64,000 nucleotides of DNA. Source: Deferribacteres bacterium (GTDB lineage: Bacteria; Zhuqueibacterota; Zhuqueibacteria; Zhuqueibacterales; Geothermadaptataceae). A model generated the notes under the pieces. The model had not been told where the DNA came from. It saw only the letters and a list, made by a program, of their open reading frames with translations, and did no database searches. The stretch is from positions 62,001-126,000 of the forward strand of contig JACKDF010000008.1 in NCBI GenBank assembly GCA_020633655.1. The letters run 5' to 3'. Position numbers and translations under genes: made by a program. Every line of letters begins with the position of its first letter. Positions within the stretch are counted from its first letter, which is position 1. Of this stretch, positions 45,812 through 54,899 are shown piece by piece.

Positions 45812-47354
45812 AGAAAGAAAACTCCTTGAGTTAAAAGAACGCCAGGATAAGGCAAAACTCGGCGGCGGAGAAAAAGCAATAGAGAAACAACACCAGAGAG
45901 GAAAATTAACAGCGCGCGAGCGTGTAACCTTGCTCCTTGATGAGAACAGTTTCGAAGAAATTGATATGTTCCGCACCCACACATCAACCAATTTTGGAAT
46001 GGAAGACAAAAAGGTATTCGGTGATGGAATTATTACCGGTTACGGCACAATTCACGGGCGAGCAGTTTTTGTTTATTCATTTGATTTTACAGTATTCGGT
46101 GGTTCACTTTCGCAGGTTGTCGCAGAAAAAGTTGTAAAAGTTCAGGAAATGGCAGCGAAAATAGGCGCGCCAATTATTGGTATTAATGACTCCGGTGGTG
46201 CACGAATTCAGGAAGGTGTCGATGCACTTTCTGGCTACACAAGCATTTTTCTGCGGAATGTTTTGTATTCCGGTGTGGTGCCGCAAATTAGCGCCGTCGT
46301 TGGCCCGGCAGCTGGTGGTGCTGTCTATTCACCCGCCCTGACAGATTTCATATTCATGGTGCGCAATTCCTCGTTTATGTTTCTCACCGGCCCGAAAATT
46401 GTAAAAACCGTCACGCATGAAGACGTAACCGCAGATGAACTCGGTGGCGCTGACATGCACGCGACCAAAAGTGGTATCACCCATTTCACTTATGATGACG
46501 AACACAGTCTTTTTGAGGGCATTCGAGAACTGGTGAAATACCTGCCACAAAATAACATGGAAGAACCACTCCTGCAACCCAATGACGATCCTGTAGACCG
46601 GATCGATGAAGAGCTGAACTACATCGTGCCGGAAAATGCCAATAAAGCTTATGACATGAAAGATGTTGTATTAAAGATTTTGGATAACGGCCAATTTATG
46701 GAAGTGCAGAAAGCATATGCTCCAAATATTGTTATCGGATTTGGCACATTGAATGGTCGTACCGTTGGGGTCGTTGCAAATCAGCCAAAACATTTAGCCG
46801 GCGTTTTGGACAGTAATTCTTCCGTGAAAGCTGCACGATTTATACGTTTTTGTGACGCATTCAATATTCCGCTCATCACTTTTGAAGATGTTCCGGGCTT
46901 CATGCCGGGAACAATGCAGGAATTCAACGGAATTATTCGCCATGGAGCGAAAATGCTCTATGCCTATGCTGAGGCCACGGTACCAAAACTAACAGTAATA
47001 ACCCGGAAGGCTTATGGTGGCGCATTTTGTGTCATGAACTCCAAACAACTGCGAGGGGATTTCACATTCGCCTGGCCCTCCGCTGAGGTCGCAGTCATGG
47101 GCCCGGAAGGCGCAAGTGAAATAATCTTTTCAAAGGAAATCCAGACGGCCGACGATCCACAGGCCAAATTGGATGAAAAGATTAAGGAATATCGCGATAA
47201 ATTTGCGAATCCCTATGTCGCAGCTGGTCGTGGCATAATTGACGAAGTGATTGAACCCAAATTTACCCGTTATAAACTCATTAAAGCACTTGAGTTATTA
47301 AAAACCAAGCGTGATGATAATCCCCCTAAAAAACATGGCAATATACCGCTTTAG
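45804..47354 (+). CDS. mmdA: Methylmalonyl-CoA decarboxylase alpha / propionyl-CoA carboxylase beta (carboxyltransferase)
   Basis: ATG 45804 is chosen because GGAGG (45794-45798) sits 5 bases before it; the ATG at 45792 lies upstream of that site. The 516-residue protein is a biotin-dependent carboxyltransferase with two crotonase-like halves: GDGIITGYGTIHGRAVFVYSFDFTVFGGSLS, INDSGGARIQEGV, and later ITFEDVPGFMPGTMQE and RKAYGGAFCVMNSK. Because gamma, biotin-carrier and sodium-pump beta subunit genes follow directly and no biotin carboxylase gene is present, it most likely acts as the decarboxylase alpha subunit, moving CO2 from methylmalonyl-CoA to biotin. A role in a propionyl-CoA carboxylase with an unlinked carboxylase subunit is the alternative. 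Confidence 0.88.
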   Translation: MSRERKLLELKERQDKAKLGGGEKAIEKQHQRGKLTARERVTLLLDENSFEEIDMFRTHTSTNFGMEDKKVFGDGIITGYGTIHGRAVFVYSFDFTVFGGSLSQVVAEKVVKVQEMAAKIGAPIIGINDSGGARIQEGVDALSGYTSIFLRNVLYSGVVPQISAVVGPAAGGAVYSPALTDFIFMVRNSSFMFLTGPKIVKTVTHEDVTADELGGADMHATKSGITHFTYDDEHSLFEGIRELVKYLPQNNMEEPLLQPNDDPVDRIDEELNYIVPENANKAYDMKDVVLKILDNGQFMEVQKAYAPNIVIGFGTLNGRTVGVVANQPKHLAGVLDSNSSVKAARFIRFCDAFNIPLITFEDVPGFMPGTMQEFNGIIRHGAKMLYAYAEATVPKLTVITRKAYGGAFCVMNSKQLRGDFTFAWPSAEVAVMGPEGASEIIFSKEIQTADDPQAKLDEKIKEYRDKFANPYVAAGRGIIDEVIEPKFTRYKLIKALELLKTKRDDNPPKKHGNIPL

Positions 47355-47363
47355 GAGACCGTA

Positions 47364-47732
47364 ATGTTTGAAAATATTATCGCAAACAATGGACTTGGCA
47401 CTGCTTTGAGTGGTATGTTAATCGTCTTTGGTGGGCTGATTCTCATCGCAGCAGCAATTCACTTTTTCAATGTAATTGCAGAAAATTTGAAAAATAATAC
47501 TTCAAAAAATAAAGCTGCCAATACCGTCGACGATCAATCGCCGCAATTGGCATTTCTTGGAGATGACAAAATTCCAGAGGATGAGCTTGTTGCAATAGCT
47601 GTCGCTGTGGAACTCTATCGCAAATTGCATTTTGAACCCTTACAGTCCGAGATCACTTTTTTGCATGGTGAATTGACAAACAGCGGCTGGAAAACCGGCA
47701 CAAAATATGGACAACGACAGAAAGTACGATAA
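47364..47732 (+). CDS. Sodium-pump decarboxylase gamma/delta subunit (OadG-like)
   Basis: The 122-residue protein has one N-terminal transmembrane helix (about 14-40; ALSGMLIVFGGLILIAAAIHFFNVI), a charged linker, and a short conserved segment (DELVAIAVAVELYRKLHFE, about 72-90) found in OadG/MmdD proteins. It tethers the carboxyltransferase to the membrane pump and may bind metal. It lies 9 bp after the carboxyltransferase gene and 20 bp before the biotin carrier. Confidence 0.83.
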   Translation: MFENIIANNGLGTALSGMLIVFGGLILIAAAIHFFNVIAENLKNNTSKNKAANTVDDQSPQLAFLGDDKIPEDELVAIAVAVELYRKLHFEPLQSEITFLHGELTNSGWKTGTKYGQRQKVR

Positions 47733-47752
47733 ACCTGATAATGAGGCTATAA

Positions 47753-48235
47753 ATGAAAGAAAAAGAGCTCCTTCTGGAGATAAATGAAAAAGAATATAAA
47801 GTTGTTATTAACGATTTTACTGCGCAAAAGGCAGTCGTTACGGTTAATGACAACCGATATAATGTCAATTTAAAAGATCTTGGTATTGAACAAGCACCGC
47901 ATATAATTCCTGTAGCCGAAAAATCTCAAGCGACAGACAGGATTCACATTGCTTCCACTGGAAAATCAGCATCTAAAAACCCTGTTCATCGACCCAAATC
48001 TCTCGATGATGGGAAATCGATAACCGCACCATTGCCCGGATTGATAATAAAAATAAACATAAGAGAGGGCGATGTCATTCAGGCTGGCCAGTGTGTAATG
48101 ACAATTGAAGCAATGAAAATGGAAAACGAAGTGAATGCATCCAGCGGTGGTCTGGTACTGGACATTCGTTTCAGAGAAGGCGACAGCGTGAATCAAGGGG
48201 ATGTCCTCCTTCTTCTCAAACCGGTGGAGGATTGA
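47753..48235 (+). CDS. Biotin carboxyl carrier protein of the decarboxylase complex
   Basis: The 160-residue protein has a C-terminal biotinyl domain (about 88-160) with the modification motif EAMKMENEV, biotin on Lys122. An N-terminal domain (1-50) and a Pro/Ser/Lys linker precede it. It shuttles the carboxyl group from the carboxyltransferase to the membrane beta subunit. GAGG lies upstream of the start. Its stop codon is 4 bp before the next start. Confidence 0.92.
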   Translation: MKEKELLLEINEKEYKVVINDFTAQKAVVTVNDNRYNVNLKDLGIEQAPHIIPVAEKSQATDRIHIASTGKSASKNPVHRPKSLDDGKSITAPLPGLIIKINIREGDVIQAGQCVMTIEAMKMENEVNASSGGLVLDIRFREGDSVNQGDVLLLLKPVED

Positions 48236-48239
48236 GTCC

Positions 48240-49364
48240 ATGGATGTCATATTCAAAATTGTCGCCACCACAGGATTTGCAAATATGAGCTGGGGCAACC
48301 TCGTCATGATGGGCATAGGTGGCTTAGCCATTTTCCTGGCTATAGTAAAAAAATATGAGCCCTTGTTGTTGCTCCCTATCGGTTTTGGCGTAATAATGGG
48401 AAACATCCCCTACACAGCTGGTTTGCCATTAGGTGTTTATGATGAAGGGAGCGTTTTCAGTATGATTTACAAGGGCGTGACTTCTGGATTATTTCCACCA
48501 CTCATTTTTTTAGGAATCGGCTCCTTGACTGACTTTTCATCACTCATCAGTTCACCAAAATCGGTGTTATTAGGCGCAGCCGCACAAATTGGAATTTTTG
48601 GAACCTATCTGGGCGCTTTACTTTTAGGATTTACCAATGCAGAATCTGCTTCTATCGGAATCATTGGTGGCGCCGATGGGCCAACATCCATTTTTCTCTC
48701 ATCGCAATTAGCACCGCAACTCCTGGGGCCAATTGCAATTGCGGCATATTCCTACATGGCTTTGGTACCCGTCATCCAGCCGCCTTTGATGAAATTGCTT
48801 ACAAACGATAAAGAACGAAAAATTCGCATGCAGCCGCCACGCCTTGTAACGAAACGCGAGAAAATACTTTTCCCTATCATCGTGGCTGTACTTGCGTCGC
48901 TTATCGCTCCGGGAGCACTCTCACTTGTTGGTATGTTGATGTTAGGTAATTTACTGAAAGAATCGGGAGTCACAGAGAGATTAGCCAAAAGTGCTGGCAG
49001 CGTGCTTTTGGATGTGTGTACGATATTGCTGTCATTCGCGGTTGGAATGAGTACACAGGCGGATGTGTTTCTCACGACAAAATCATTGGGTATTTTTGCA
49101 TTGGGTTTACTCTCCTTTATGATAGCAACGATAGGTGGACTTTTATTTGCCAAACTAATGAACATTTTCCTGAAACAAAAAATTAATCCACTTATCGGTG
49201 CGGCAGGCGTTTCGGCAGTACCAGATTCAGCACGGGTTGTGCAACATTTTGCTTTGCATTATGACAAGGACAACCATCTTTTGATGCATGCAATGGCGCC
49301 TAATGTAGCTGGTGTCATTGGCTCTGCAGTTGCCGCGGGTGTTTTCATGGCAATTTTTCGTTAA
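48240..49364 (+). CDS. Sodium-translocating decarboxylase beta subunit (OadB/MmdB family)
   Basis: ATG 48240 is preferred because GGAGG (48226-48230) precedes it. The 374-residue membrane protein has about nine hydrophobic helices and the conserved GIIGGADGPTSIFL segment (about 140-153) with the Asp used for sodium and proton coupling, plus GAAGVSAVPDSARVVQ (about 319-334). It decarboxylates carboxybiotin and exports sodium. With the preceding genes this makes a complete methylmalonyl-CoA (or oxaloacetate) decarboxylase pump; the adjacent epimerase favours methylmalonyl-CoA, that is succinate-to-propionate metabolism. Confidence 0.93.
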   Translation: MDVIFKIVATTGFANMSWGNLVMMGIGGLAIFLAIVKKYEPLLLLPIGFGVIMGNIPYTAGLPLGVYDEGSVFSMIYKGVTSGLFPPLIFLGIGSLTDFSSLISSPKSVLLGAAAQIGIFGTYLGALLLGFTNAESASIGIIGGADGPTSIFLSSQLAPQLLGPIAIAAYSYMALVPVIQPPLMKLLTNDKERKIRMQPPRLVTKREKILFPIIVAVLASLIAPGALSLVGMLMLGNLLKESGVTERLAKSAGSVLLDVCTILLSFAVGMSTQADVFLTTKSLGIFALGLLSFMIATIGGLLFAKLMNIFLKQKINPLIGAAGVSAVPDSARVVQHFALHYDKDNHLLMHAMAPNVAGVIGSAVAAGVFMAIFR

Positions 49365-49437
49365 TGGTAGATTTCAGGAAAATGTGGAAAAAATTGTCCG
49401 TAAATTGACAAAAAATATATCCAAAAGGGAGATTGAG

Positions 49438-49827
49438 ATGGCAAAAGGCAATATTATTTGTGTTGATGACGAAAGGCAAGTGCTCGCTGCACTAAAAAAG
49501 GATCTTGTATCCCTAGAAACGGATTACGAAATTTCAGAATGCGAAACTGCGGCTGAAGCATGGGAATTACTCGAAGAGTTTGCTAATGCAGATGAACAGA
49601 CGGATCTAATCATTTGTGATCATATCATGCCTGGGGAAAACGGTGTGCAATTTCTTACACGGATGTTCGAAGATCTACGGTTCCGTAAGGTGAAAAAAAT
49701 ATTGCTCACAGGATTAGCAACGCATCAGGAAACAATACAAGCGATAAATGAAGCACACATCGATTTGTATATGGAAAAACCTTGGGACGCTGAAGAATTA
49801 TTAAATAAAATCAAAAAATTGTTTTAA
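49438..49827 (+). CDS. Stand-alone response-regulator receiver domain
   Basis: AGGGAG (49426-49431) fixes the start at ATG 49438. The 130-residue protein is a single receiver domain: acidic pocket D10/D11, phosphoacceptor D61 (IICDHIMPGENG), a Thr in ILLTGLAT and the conserved Lys in MEKPWD. It resembles the N-terminal receivers of RpfG/hydrogenase-regulator-type proteins but has no output domain. It could act as a phosphate shuttle or by binding partners. No sensor kinase is in the window. It lies 73 bp after the decarboxylase operon and before a strong terminator. Confidence 0.85.
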   Translation: MAKGNIICVDDERQVLAALKKDLVSLETDYEISECETAAEAWELLEEFANADEQTDLIICDHIMPGENGVQFLTRMFEDLRFRKVKKILLTGLATHQETIQAINEAHIDLYMEKPWDAEELLNKIKKLF

Positions 49828-49901
49828 ACTGCTTTATTTATTCAGTACCCAAAGTGAACATCCCCTACTAACTAAGATTTGTGTTTATGAATTAAACAAA
49901 A

Positions 49902-49945
49902 AAACGAATCGCTAATGAGAATTATTTATCATCAGCGATTCGTTT
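49902..49945. terminator. Bidirectional intrinsic terminator
   Basis: AAACGAATCGCT (49902-49913) pairs perfectly with AGCGATTCGTTT (49934-49945). It lies between two convergent genes, ending at 49827 (plus) and 49989 (minus), and is preceded by an A-run that gives T-rich RNA in the minus direction. Termination from both sides is likely. Confidence 0.8.
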
Positions 49946-49988
49946 GTCAAAAACCAAAGTGTAAGCAAAAAAAACTGGATATTGCATG

Positions 49989-51413
49989 TCAATTTCGTGG
50001 TAATGCTGCTGCCGCTTTACCTTTTTTGAAGGCTTGTTCATTAAGTGGAATAAGTTCACCTTTATCACGTAACGCAATACGAATTGCGGTTAAAATGGAA
50101 TCTTCTGGTAAAAGTTCCGTTGCTTCCTGCAGAGCCCCTAATGCAACAATATTTTTCACTACCGCATTACCCAACTCACGTGCAATTAAGGTCATAGGAA
50201 CACCTACAATTTTAATGCTCTCATCCAATTTTGGAATACTCGAAATAACCGAACTATCATAGATGATTATCCCATTATTCTGAACCATAGGGCTAAACTT
50301 TGCCAGGCTTGGTGCATTGAAGGCAACCAATACATGAGGGTCTGGTGATGCTGGAGAAAGAACTTCATCCTCCGCGATATGGATATCGGCATAAGACGTA
50401 CCACCGCGCGATTCCGGGCCATAACTAGGAATATGAGTTGAATCAAATCCTTCGTTGATTGCAGCGCGTGTAACCAATAATGCTGCTGTTTGGGCACCAT
50501 CACCACCTGCCCCAGCAAATTTAAGGGCTATGTCATTCTCTGCAATGTGTTTTGGAAAAGCTTGACAAAAACGTGGTGCTTTCTCCGGAAGTCCACCAAT
50601 TGCATTGACCAGTTTCTCTGGAATAAAATTTGGACGATCCAATTCAAACCAGGGCTCCTTCCCGGTGTCTTTCAATACACCTAGGTGAAAAATCGGCACC
50701 ATGTTTTCTTTTACCCAATTTTCTGCATTAGAGGTATTCATTTTTAAATGAGTTGGACATTCAGCGAGCACTTCAATAAATGAAAAACCCCTACCCTCCA
50801 TTTGGATTTGCAAACCTTTCTTAATTGCTTTTTGAGCACGAAACCGCTGCTTATTATCAAAAAGAGCCACTCTTTCCACATAGACCGAGCCATCTAGCCC
50901 TGCAATAATTTCAGCCATTTTAATCGGCTCGCCTGTCAGCACATCTCTACCGTCTGGCGTCGTTGTCGTTCGAGTACCATGAAGTGTAGTTGGTGCCATC
51001 TGGCCGCCGGTCATTCCATAAATTGCATTGTTAATAAAAATAACTGTAATCGGTATACCCATCTGTGCTACCTGCATAATCTCCGCCAGGCCTATGGATG
51101 CAAGATCACCATCTCCCTGATAGCTGACGACAATGGAATTAGGGTTGGCCATTTTATGGCCCAAAGCAACGGCCGGTGCTCTGCCATGTGCAGCTTGAGA
51201 ATTGCCGACATCAAAATAATAGTATAAAAATACACTGCACCCAACAGGCGAGATTGCTACGGTACGATCCTGAATTTCTAATTCATTAATTGCATCGGCC
51301 AGATATCGATGTGCAAGCCCATGTCCACAACCAGCACAATAATGGGTTGTGTGGCCTTTTAACCCTTCACCGTGAGCATGGCGGTCAAATTTTTCATAGA
51401 AAACACCATTCAT
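49989..51413 (-). CDS. 2-oxoacid:ferredoxin oxidoreductase, fused beta (TPP) and gamma subunits
   Basis: The 474-residue protein joins a thiamine-diphosphate-binding beta part (about 1-265; HYCAGCGHG, SPVGCSVFLYYYF, YQGDGDLASIGLAEIM, NNAIYGMTGGQ) to a gamma part (about 290-474; KFAGAGGDGAQTAALLVTRAA, SYGPESRGGTSYADIHIA). The TPP motif GDG...NN is complete. With the alpha/delta gene it oxidises a 2-oxoacid, probably 2-oxoglutarate or a branched-chain 2-oxoacid, to the acyl-CoA and reduces ferredoxin. It overlaps the upstream alpha gene by 4 bp. Confidence 0.88.
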   Translation of the reverse strand: MNGVFYEKFDRHAHGEGLKGHTTHYCAGCGHGLAHRYLADAINELEIQDRTVAISPVGCSVFLYYYFDVGNSQAAHGRAPAVALGHKMANPNSIVVSYQGDGDLASIGLAEIMQVAQMGIPITVIFINNAIYGMTGGQMAPTTLHGTRTTTTPDGRDVLTGEPIKMAEIIAGLDGSVYVERVALFDNKQRFRAQKAIKKGLQIQMEGRGFSFIEVLAECPTHLKMNTSNAENWVKENMVPIFHLGVLKDTGKEPWFELDRPNFIPEKLVNAIGGLPEKAPRFCQAFPKHIAENDIALKFAGAGGDGAQTAALLVTRAAINEGFDSTHIPSYGPESRGGTSYADIHIAEDEVLSPASPDPHVLVAFNAPSLAKFSPMVQNNGIIIYDSSVISSIPKLDESIKIVGVPMTLIARELGNAVVKNIVALGALQEATELLPEDSILTAIRIALRDKGELIPLNEQAFKKGKAAAALPRN

Positions 51414-52810
51414 GACATTACCTCCTCACTCGCGCCAATTTTTTCGATTATTTCATTCATTTGTGGCAGCACACCCCCAAAATGTCTAATAGATTCAATC
51501 AATGGCAGTCGATAAACGCCTGCTTTACTGAGAGCGAGTCTCATTTCGTCTTCCAACTGGCCATTGCTTGCTTCAACCACCACGATTTTCTGTGCTTTTT
51601 TAACCAGAGGTAACAAGGCTTTTATGGGAAAAGGCCATACAGTTATTGGACGAAAAAGCCCTGCTTTTATTCCACGACTTCGAAGGACTTGCACTGCTCC
51701 TTTCGCCATTTGCGCAGGGGTATTGCAAGATACTATTAGGACGTCTGCATCTTCGCATTGAAAACTTGCAGAACGTTGTTCATTCGTATTCATAGTCTCA
51801 TATTTTTTATTGAGCATAATATTATGTTGTTCAAGGTCCGGTTCACTCAGTTTAATAGATGCAATGAGATTTTTGCGATGGGATTCATCTCCATAAACCG
51901 CCCACTCCGGTAATCCCGTTTTTACCATCTTTTTCGGCAATTGTACAGATCCCGTCATTTGTCCGAGATATCCATCCCCCATCACAACCACTGGATTGCG
52001 ATATTTAAATGCAAGTTGAAATGCGAACATCGTCAAATCGAGCATCTCTTGTGGAGTGGATGGCGCCAAAGCAATCGCATGTGTATTCCCATGCCCGAGT
52101 CCACGACAGACGAGTTTAAGATCAGCCTGTTCGGGACCAATGTTTCCCAATCCAGGGCCACCACGCATGATATTAATAAATACGCCAGGCACTTGTGCAC
52201 TAATCATGTAAGAAACACCTTCAAGCATCAAACTAAATCCTGGTGAAGAAGTGAACGTCATACAGGGTAAGCCTGCCCCACCGCATCCATACATCATATT
52301 TACGGTTGCGACTTCACTCACAGCTTGCACGAAGACGCCACCAAGCTTTGGAAGTACTTTTGCCATGAGCTCAGTTCCCTCTGTGGAAGGGGTTATCGGA
52401 TAACCAAAAAAATGCCGGCAACCGCCTAAAAGCGCTCCGATTGCAGCAGCATAAGTGCCTTTAATAATAAAGGGTTCCGACTCAGGTAGATCGAGAAGTT
52501 CACTTGGAATATTGATTGGTTTTGGAGCAGTCGTTTGTTTCTCTCCAAACAATTTTTCTGGATCTTCAAGTTGAAATTCTCCTTCAAAATGCCCCGCACG
52601 CAAGCCATAAGGTTCGGGACAAGCTGCAACACAAAGCCCACAACCATTGCAAATTTCATAATCTATTTCTGCAGGAAAGATGCCTGAAATTGGGTTTATT
52701 TTTGTACTAATGTGAAGTGCATCTCTTGGGCAAGCAATTACACAACGTCCGCATCCCTTGCAATATTCTTGCTCAAGTATTGGTTTTGGCTTTATTTTTT
52801 TTGTTGCCAT
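51410..52810 (-). CDS. 2-oxoacid:ferredoxin oxidoreductase, fused ferredoxin (delta) and alpha subunits
   Basis: ATG 52810 is chosen because AGGAG lies 9 bases upstream; a TTG two codons earlier would be only 3 bases from it. The 466-residue protein begins with two 4Fe-4S cluster motifs (CKGCGRCVIACP and CNGCGLCVAACP, about 15-70). The alpha-subunit pyrimidine-binding domain follows (GYPITPSTEGTELMAKVLP, AVSEVATVNMMYG, TSSPGFSLMLEG), and then the C-terminal domain (GLFRPITVWPFP). With the beta/gamma gene it forms a two-gene enzyme in which four subunits are packed into two chains. The substrate is not settled by motifs. Confidence 0.88.
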   Translation of the reverse strand: MATKKIKPKPILEQEYCKGCGRCVIACPRDALHISTKINPISGIFPAEIDYEICNGCGLCVAACPEPYGLRAGHFEGEFQLEDPEKLFGEKQTTAPKPINIPSELLDLPESEPFIIKGTYAAAIGALLGGCRHFFGYPITPSTEGTELMAKVLPKLGGVFVQAVSEVATVNMMYGCGGAGLPCMTFTSSPGFSLMLEGVSYMISAQVPGVFINIMRGGPGLGNIGPEQADLKLVCRGLGHGNTHAIALAPSTPQEMLDLTMFAFQLAFKYRNPVVVMGDGYLGQMTGSVQLPKKMVKTGLPEWAVYGDESHRKNLIASIKLSEPDLEQHNIMLNKKYETMNTNEQRSASFQCEDADVLIVSCNTPAQMAKGAVQVLRSRGIKAGLFRPITVWPFPIKALLPLVKKAQKIVVVEASNGQLEDEMRLALSKAGVYRLPLIESIRHFGGVLPQMNEIIEKIGASEEVMS

Positions 52811-53560
52811 AAGCAAAATCTCCTGATAAAGTAAAGCTCACTATTTTTCCAACCATAAGCCTAGCATACATATTGAATCATGGAACAACATCGAATGTTT
52901 ATTATTTTACATATAGAACTAAAAGAATAGGAATCGAGTATTCTATTGATATCATAAATAAAGGAGAGTTGATTTTGTTGAATAAGCATGTAGTATATTT
53001 TACTGCTTTTTGCCTTGATAGATTTTTTACGGATGGGGATTATCGAAATAACAACAAATCGTTTTTTTGATTTGCTCATCGTTTTTATGGGTGAAATAAA
53101 GTAGTTATGTGCCAAACATTGTAGTACATTCCGCATATCTATTCCTTTTTCATAAGAAAATTTTTACATAATTTTAGTCATATTAAAATTTTTCTTATTT
53201 AATTTAACGGAATCTCTTTTTTAAAAATTATCGTTTTTTTTATAAAAAAACAAGACTTAATGCTATATCACTTCGTTGTCCTGAGCTCAATTCAGCAATA
53301 AAAGAAGAAGACTTTATAATAATTTCTTATTTTATAATTCAGTGCATTAATGATACATAAATTATTTACAAAATTTCTTCACTCGCTTTCTGTTTTTACA
53401 GACATTGCAATAATTTTATTTTTATCCTGATATCGTATCTTGCCCTGGATGAATTTATATTTTTTGATTCATTAAGTAATGAAAATATCTTTTAAAAAAT
53501 TTTTTACGAAATAACTTGCATTTTAATTGAAAATATTTTATACTAACTATTCAATAATGA
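52811..53560. other. AT-rich intergenic region between oxidoreductase operon and tRNA-fMet
   Basis: About 750 bp with no gene I can support. It should contain the minus-strand promoter of the 2-oxoacid oxidoreductase and the promoter of the tRNA. Several A/T runs are present, such as around 53211-53250. A 32-codon frame behind AAAGGAGAG near 52961 starts at TTG and has no recognisable homology. Confidence 0.4.
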
Positions 53561-53634
<74 letters not shown>

Positions 53635-53646
53635 CTAGATAGAATT

Positions 53647-53680
53647 AAAGGACTTAGGATATTTTCTGGGTCCTTTTTTT
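53647..53680 (+). terminator. Intrinsic terminator after tRNA-fMet
   Basis: AAAGGAC (53647-53653) pairs with GTCCTTT (53670-53676), followed by further T residues to 53680. It lies 12 bp after the tRNA and fits a rho-independent terminator. Confidence 0.8.
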
Positions 53681-53790
53681 ATTTGTGTTTTTCTTTATAT
53701 CCAACCGTACATCCAACCTATGGCACATAAAACTATCAAGGATGTGGCGGTGCTCAATAACTAAACATTAATTTAATAAAAATTTATACT

Positions 53791-54303
53791 TTAGGTTTCA
53801 GATAATAATTTATTGACAAAAATATTTACGTCTCCCAAACAGCATTCTCCTTTGGGATTATTTAACTCGCACTGACAACGCTTAGCTTTAATTTCATGGG
53901 CGATTTCCTGCGCAGCCGTTGATTGGCGTGTTTCTTCAATTTCCCATTTAATACGATAGCGCGTCCAGCCGAAACAGTAACAAACCGGGACGTTTTCACT
54001 AAAATCTTTAGCGAAAACTTTTACAGTAACATCATTCACTGTAAAACGATAGACATCTTCATTTGAGAAATAAACGGTTTTACAAAAGGCATCTTTGCAA
54101 AAATAATATTGCACTTCCTGAAGGAAGGAGCGTAATTCAGGTTTTATTAGATTGTACACTGTTTTGTACTGGACTTGCCGCGATACAGTCCCACAAGTCG
54201 AACACAAAATCTTTTTAGGCACTTTTGATTCTATAATGCAACGTGCTTCTTGAGTAGCAACAACATCTTTTTCATTATCAAGTTTTTTGCAACAGGAACT
54301 CAT
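53791..54303 (-). CDS. CopZ-like [2Fe-2S]/zinc-binding metallochaperone
   Basis: The 170-residue protein matches the N-terminal domain family of Archaeoglobus-type CopZ. Cysteines are arranged as CSTC (34, 37), FCKDAFC (69, 74), VCYCFG (about 108-110) and a C-terminal CQCE...NPKGECCLGDV. In CopZ this domain carries zinc and a [2Fe-2S] cluster and can reduce Cu(II) before delivery. Here the HMA domain is not fused; it sits on the MerT-like partner upstream, overlapping by 4 bp. Together they should handle Cu or Hg ions at the inner membrane. Metal identity is unproven. Confidence 0.82.
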   Translation of the reverse strand: MSSCCKKLDNEKDVVATQEARCIIESKVPKKILCSTCGTVSRQVQYKTVYNLIKPELRSFLQEVQYYFCKDAFCKTVYFSNEDVYRFTVNDVTVKVFAKDFSENVPVCYCFGWTRYRIKWEIEETRQSTAAQEIAHEIKAKRCQCELNNPKGECCLGDVNIFVNKLLSET

Positions 54304-54899
54304 TTTATAGTTCCTTTATTATTTTTTGATAAGGTGGCTTTATATCCGGTTTTGTTGACGTGTTCGGCGAGCATTTCAGGTGTAATTTCCAAAGAATCGA
54401 ATGCGATGTTCGCTTTTCTTGTTTCATAGTTCACCATAGCGCTGTGAACACTATTCATATCGATTAGTTTGTTTTGCAAGTGCACTGCGCAGGAAGAGCA
54501 CGTCATGCCCTCAATATCCAAAATCACATGGCTTTGATGCGAAAATATGTCCTTTGGCGCTGGCATCTGCGCTTTGATAAAATAAGGATAGGTTATCGCA
54601 GCGGCAGCAATGAATGTTGCGCACCACACCCCAATTTTATTCCATTTTCCAGCGCTTTCAACCCTGCAAGAGCCATCTTCACATTTCACTTCCCATTTGC
54701 GATAAGTCATATAAAATGCAATACCGAGCAATATTGCAGTGCAGCCAATAAACATGGAACGGTATTTCTCAAAAACAGAAAATGTAGGTAGCACGCTTGC
54801 GCCCGCCAAAGCAAGGATAGCTGGCCCGATGCAACACAAAGAAGCAAAAACAGCAGTTGCAATGCTGCCGAAAGTGGTTAAAATGTTTTTTTTCATCAT
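54300..54899 (-). CDS. MerT-MerP-type fusion: membrane metal transporter with HMA domain
   Basis: The 199-residue protein has a MerT-like N-terminus with three hydrophobic helices: TM1 contains the vicinal pair C22-C23 (SLCCIGPAIL), and the loop after TM2 contains C73 and C78 (KCEDGSC). After the third helix a heavy-metal-associated domain (about 125-195) has GMTCSSC (C134, C137). Such MerTP fusions accept the ion from the periplasm and pass it inward. In mer operons MerA then reduces mercury, but no MerA is in the window. Instead a CopZ-like chaperone follows, so the system may serve copper, or mercury with an unlinked reductase. Confidence 0.83.
   Translation of the reverse strand: MMKKNILTTFGSIATAVFASLCCIGPAILALAGASVLPTFSVFEKYRSMFIGCTAILLGIAFYMTYRKWEVKCEDGSCRVESAGKWNKIGVWCATFIAAAAITYPYFIKAQMPAPKDIFSHQSHVILDIEGMTCSSCAVHLQNKLIDMNSVHSAMVNYETRKANIAFDSLEITPEMLAEHVNKTGYKATLSKNNKGTIK

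Noticed and set aside
52961..53067. Possible small gene of 32 codons behind AAAGGAGAG with TTG start
   Set aside because: The ribosome-binding site is good, but the peptide has no recognisable features and the start is TTG in a very AT-rich region.
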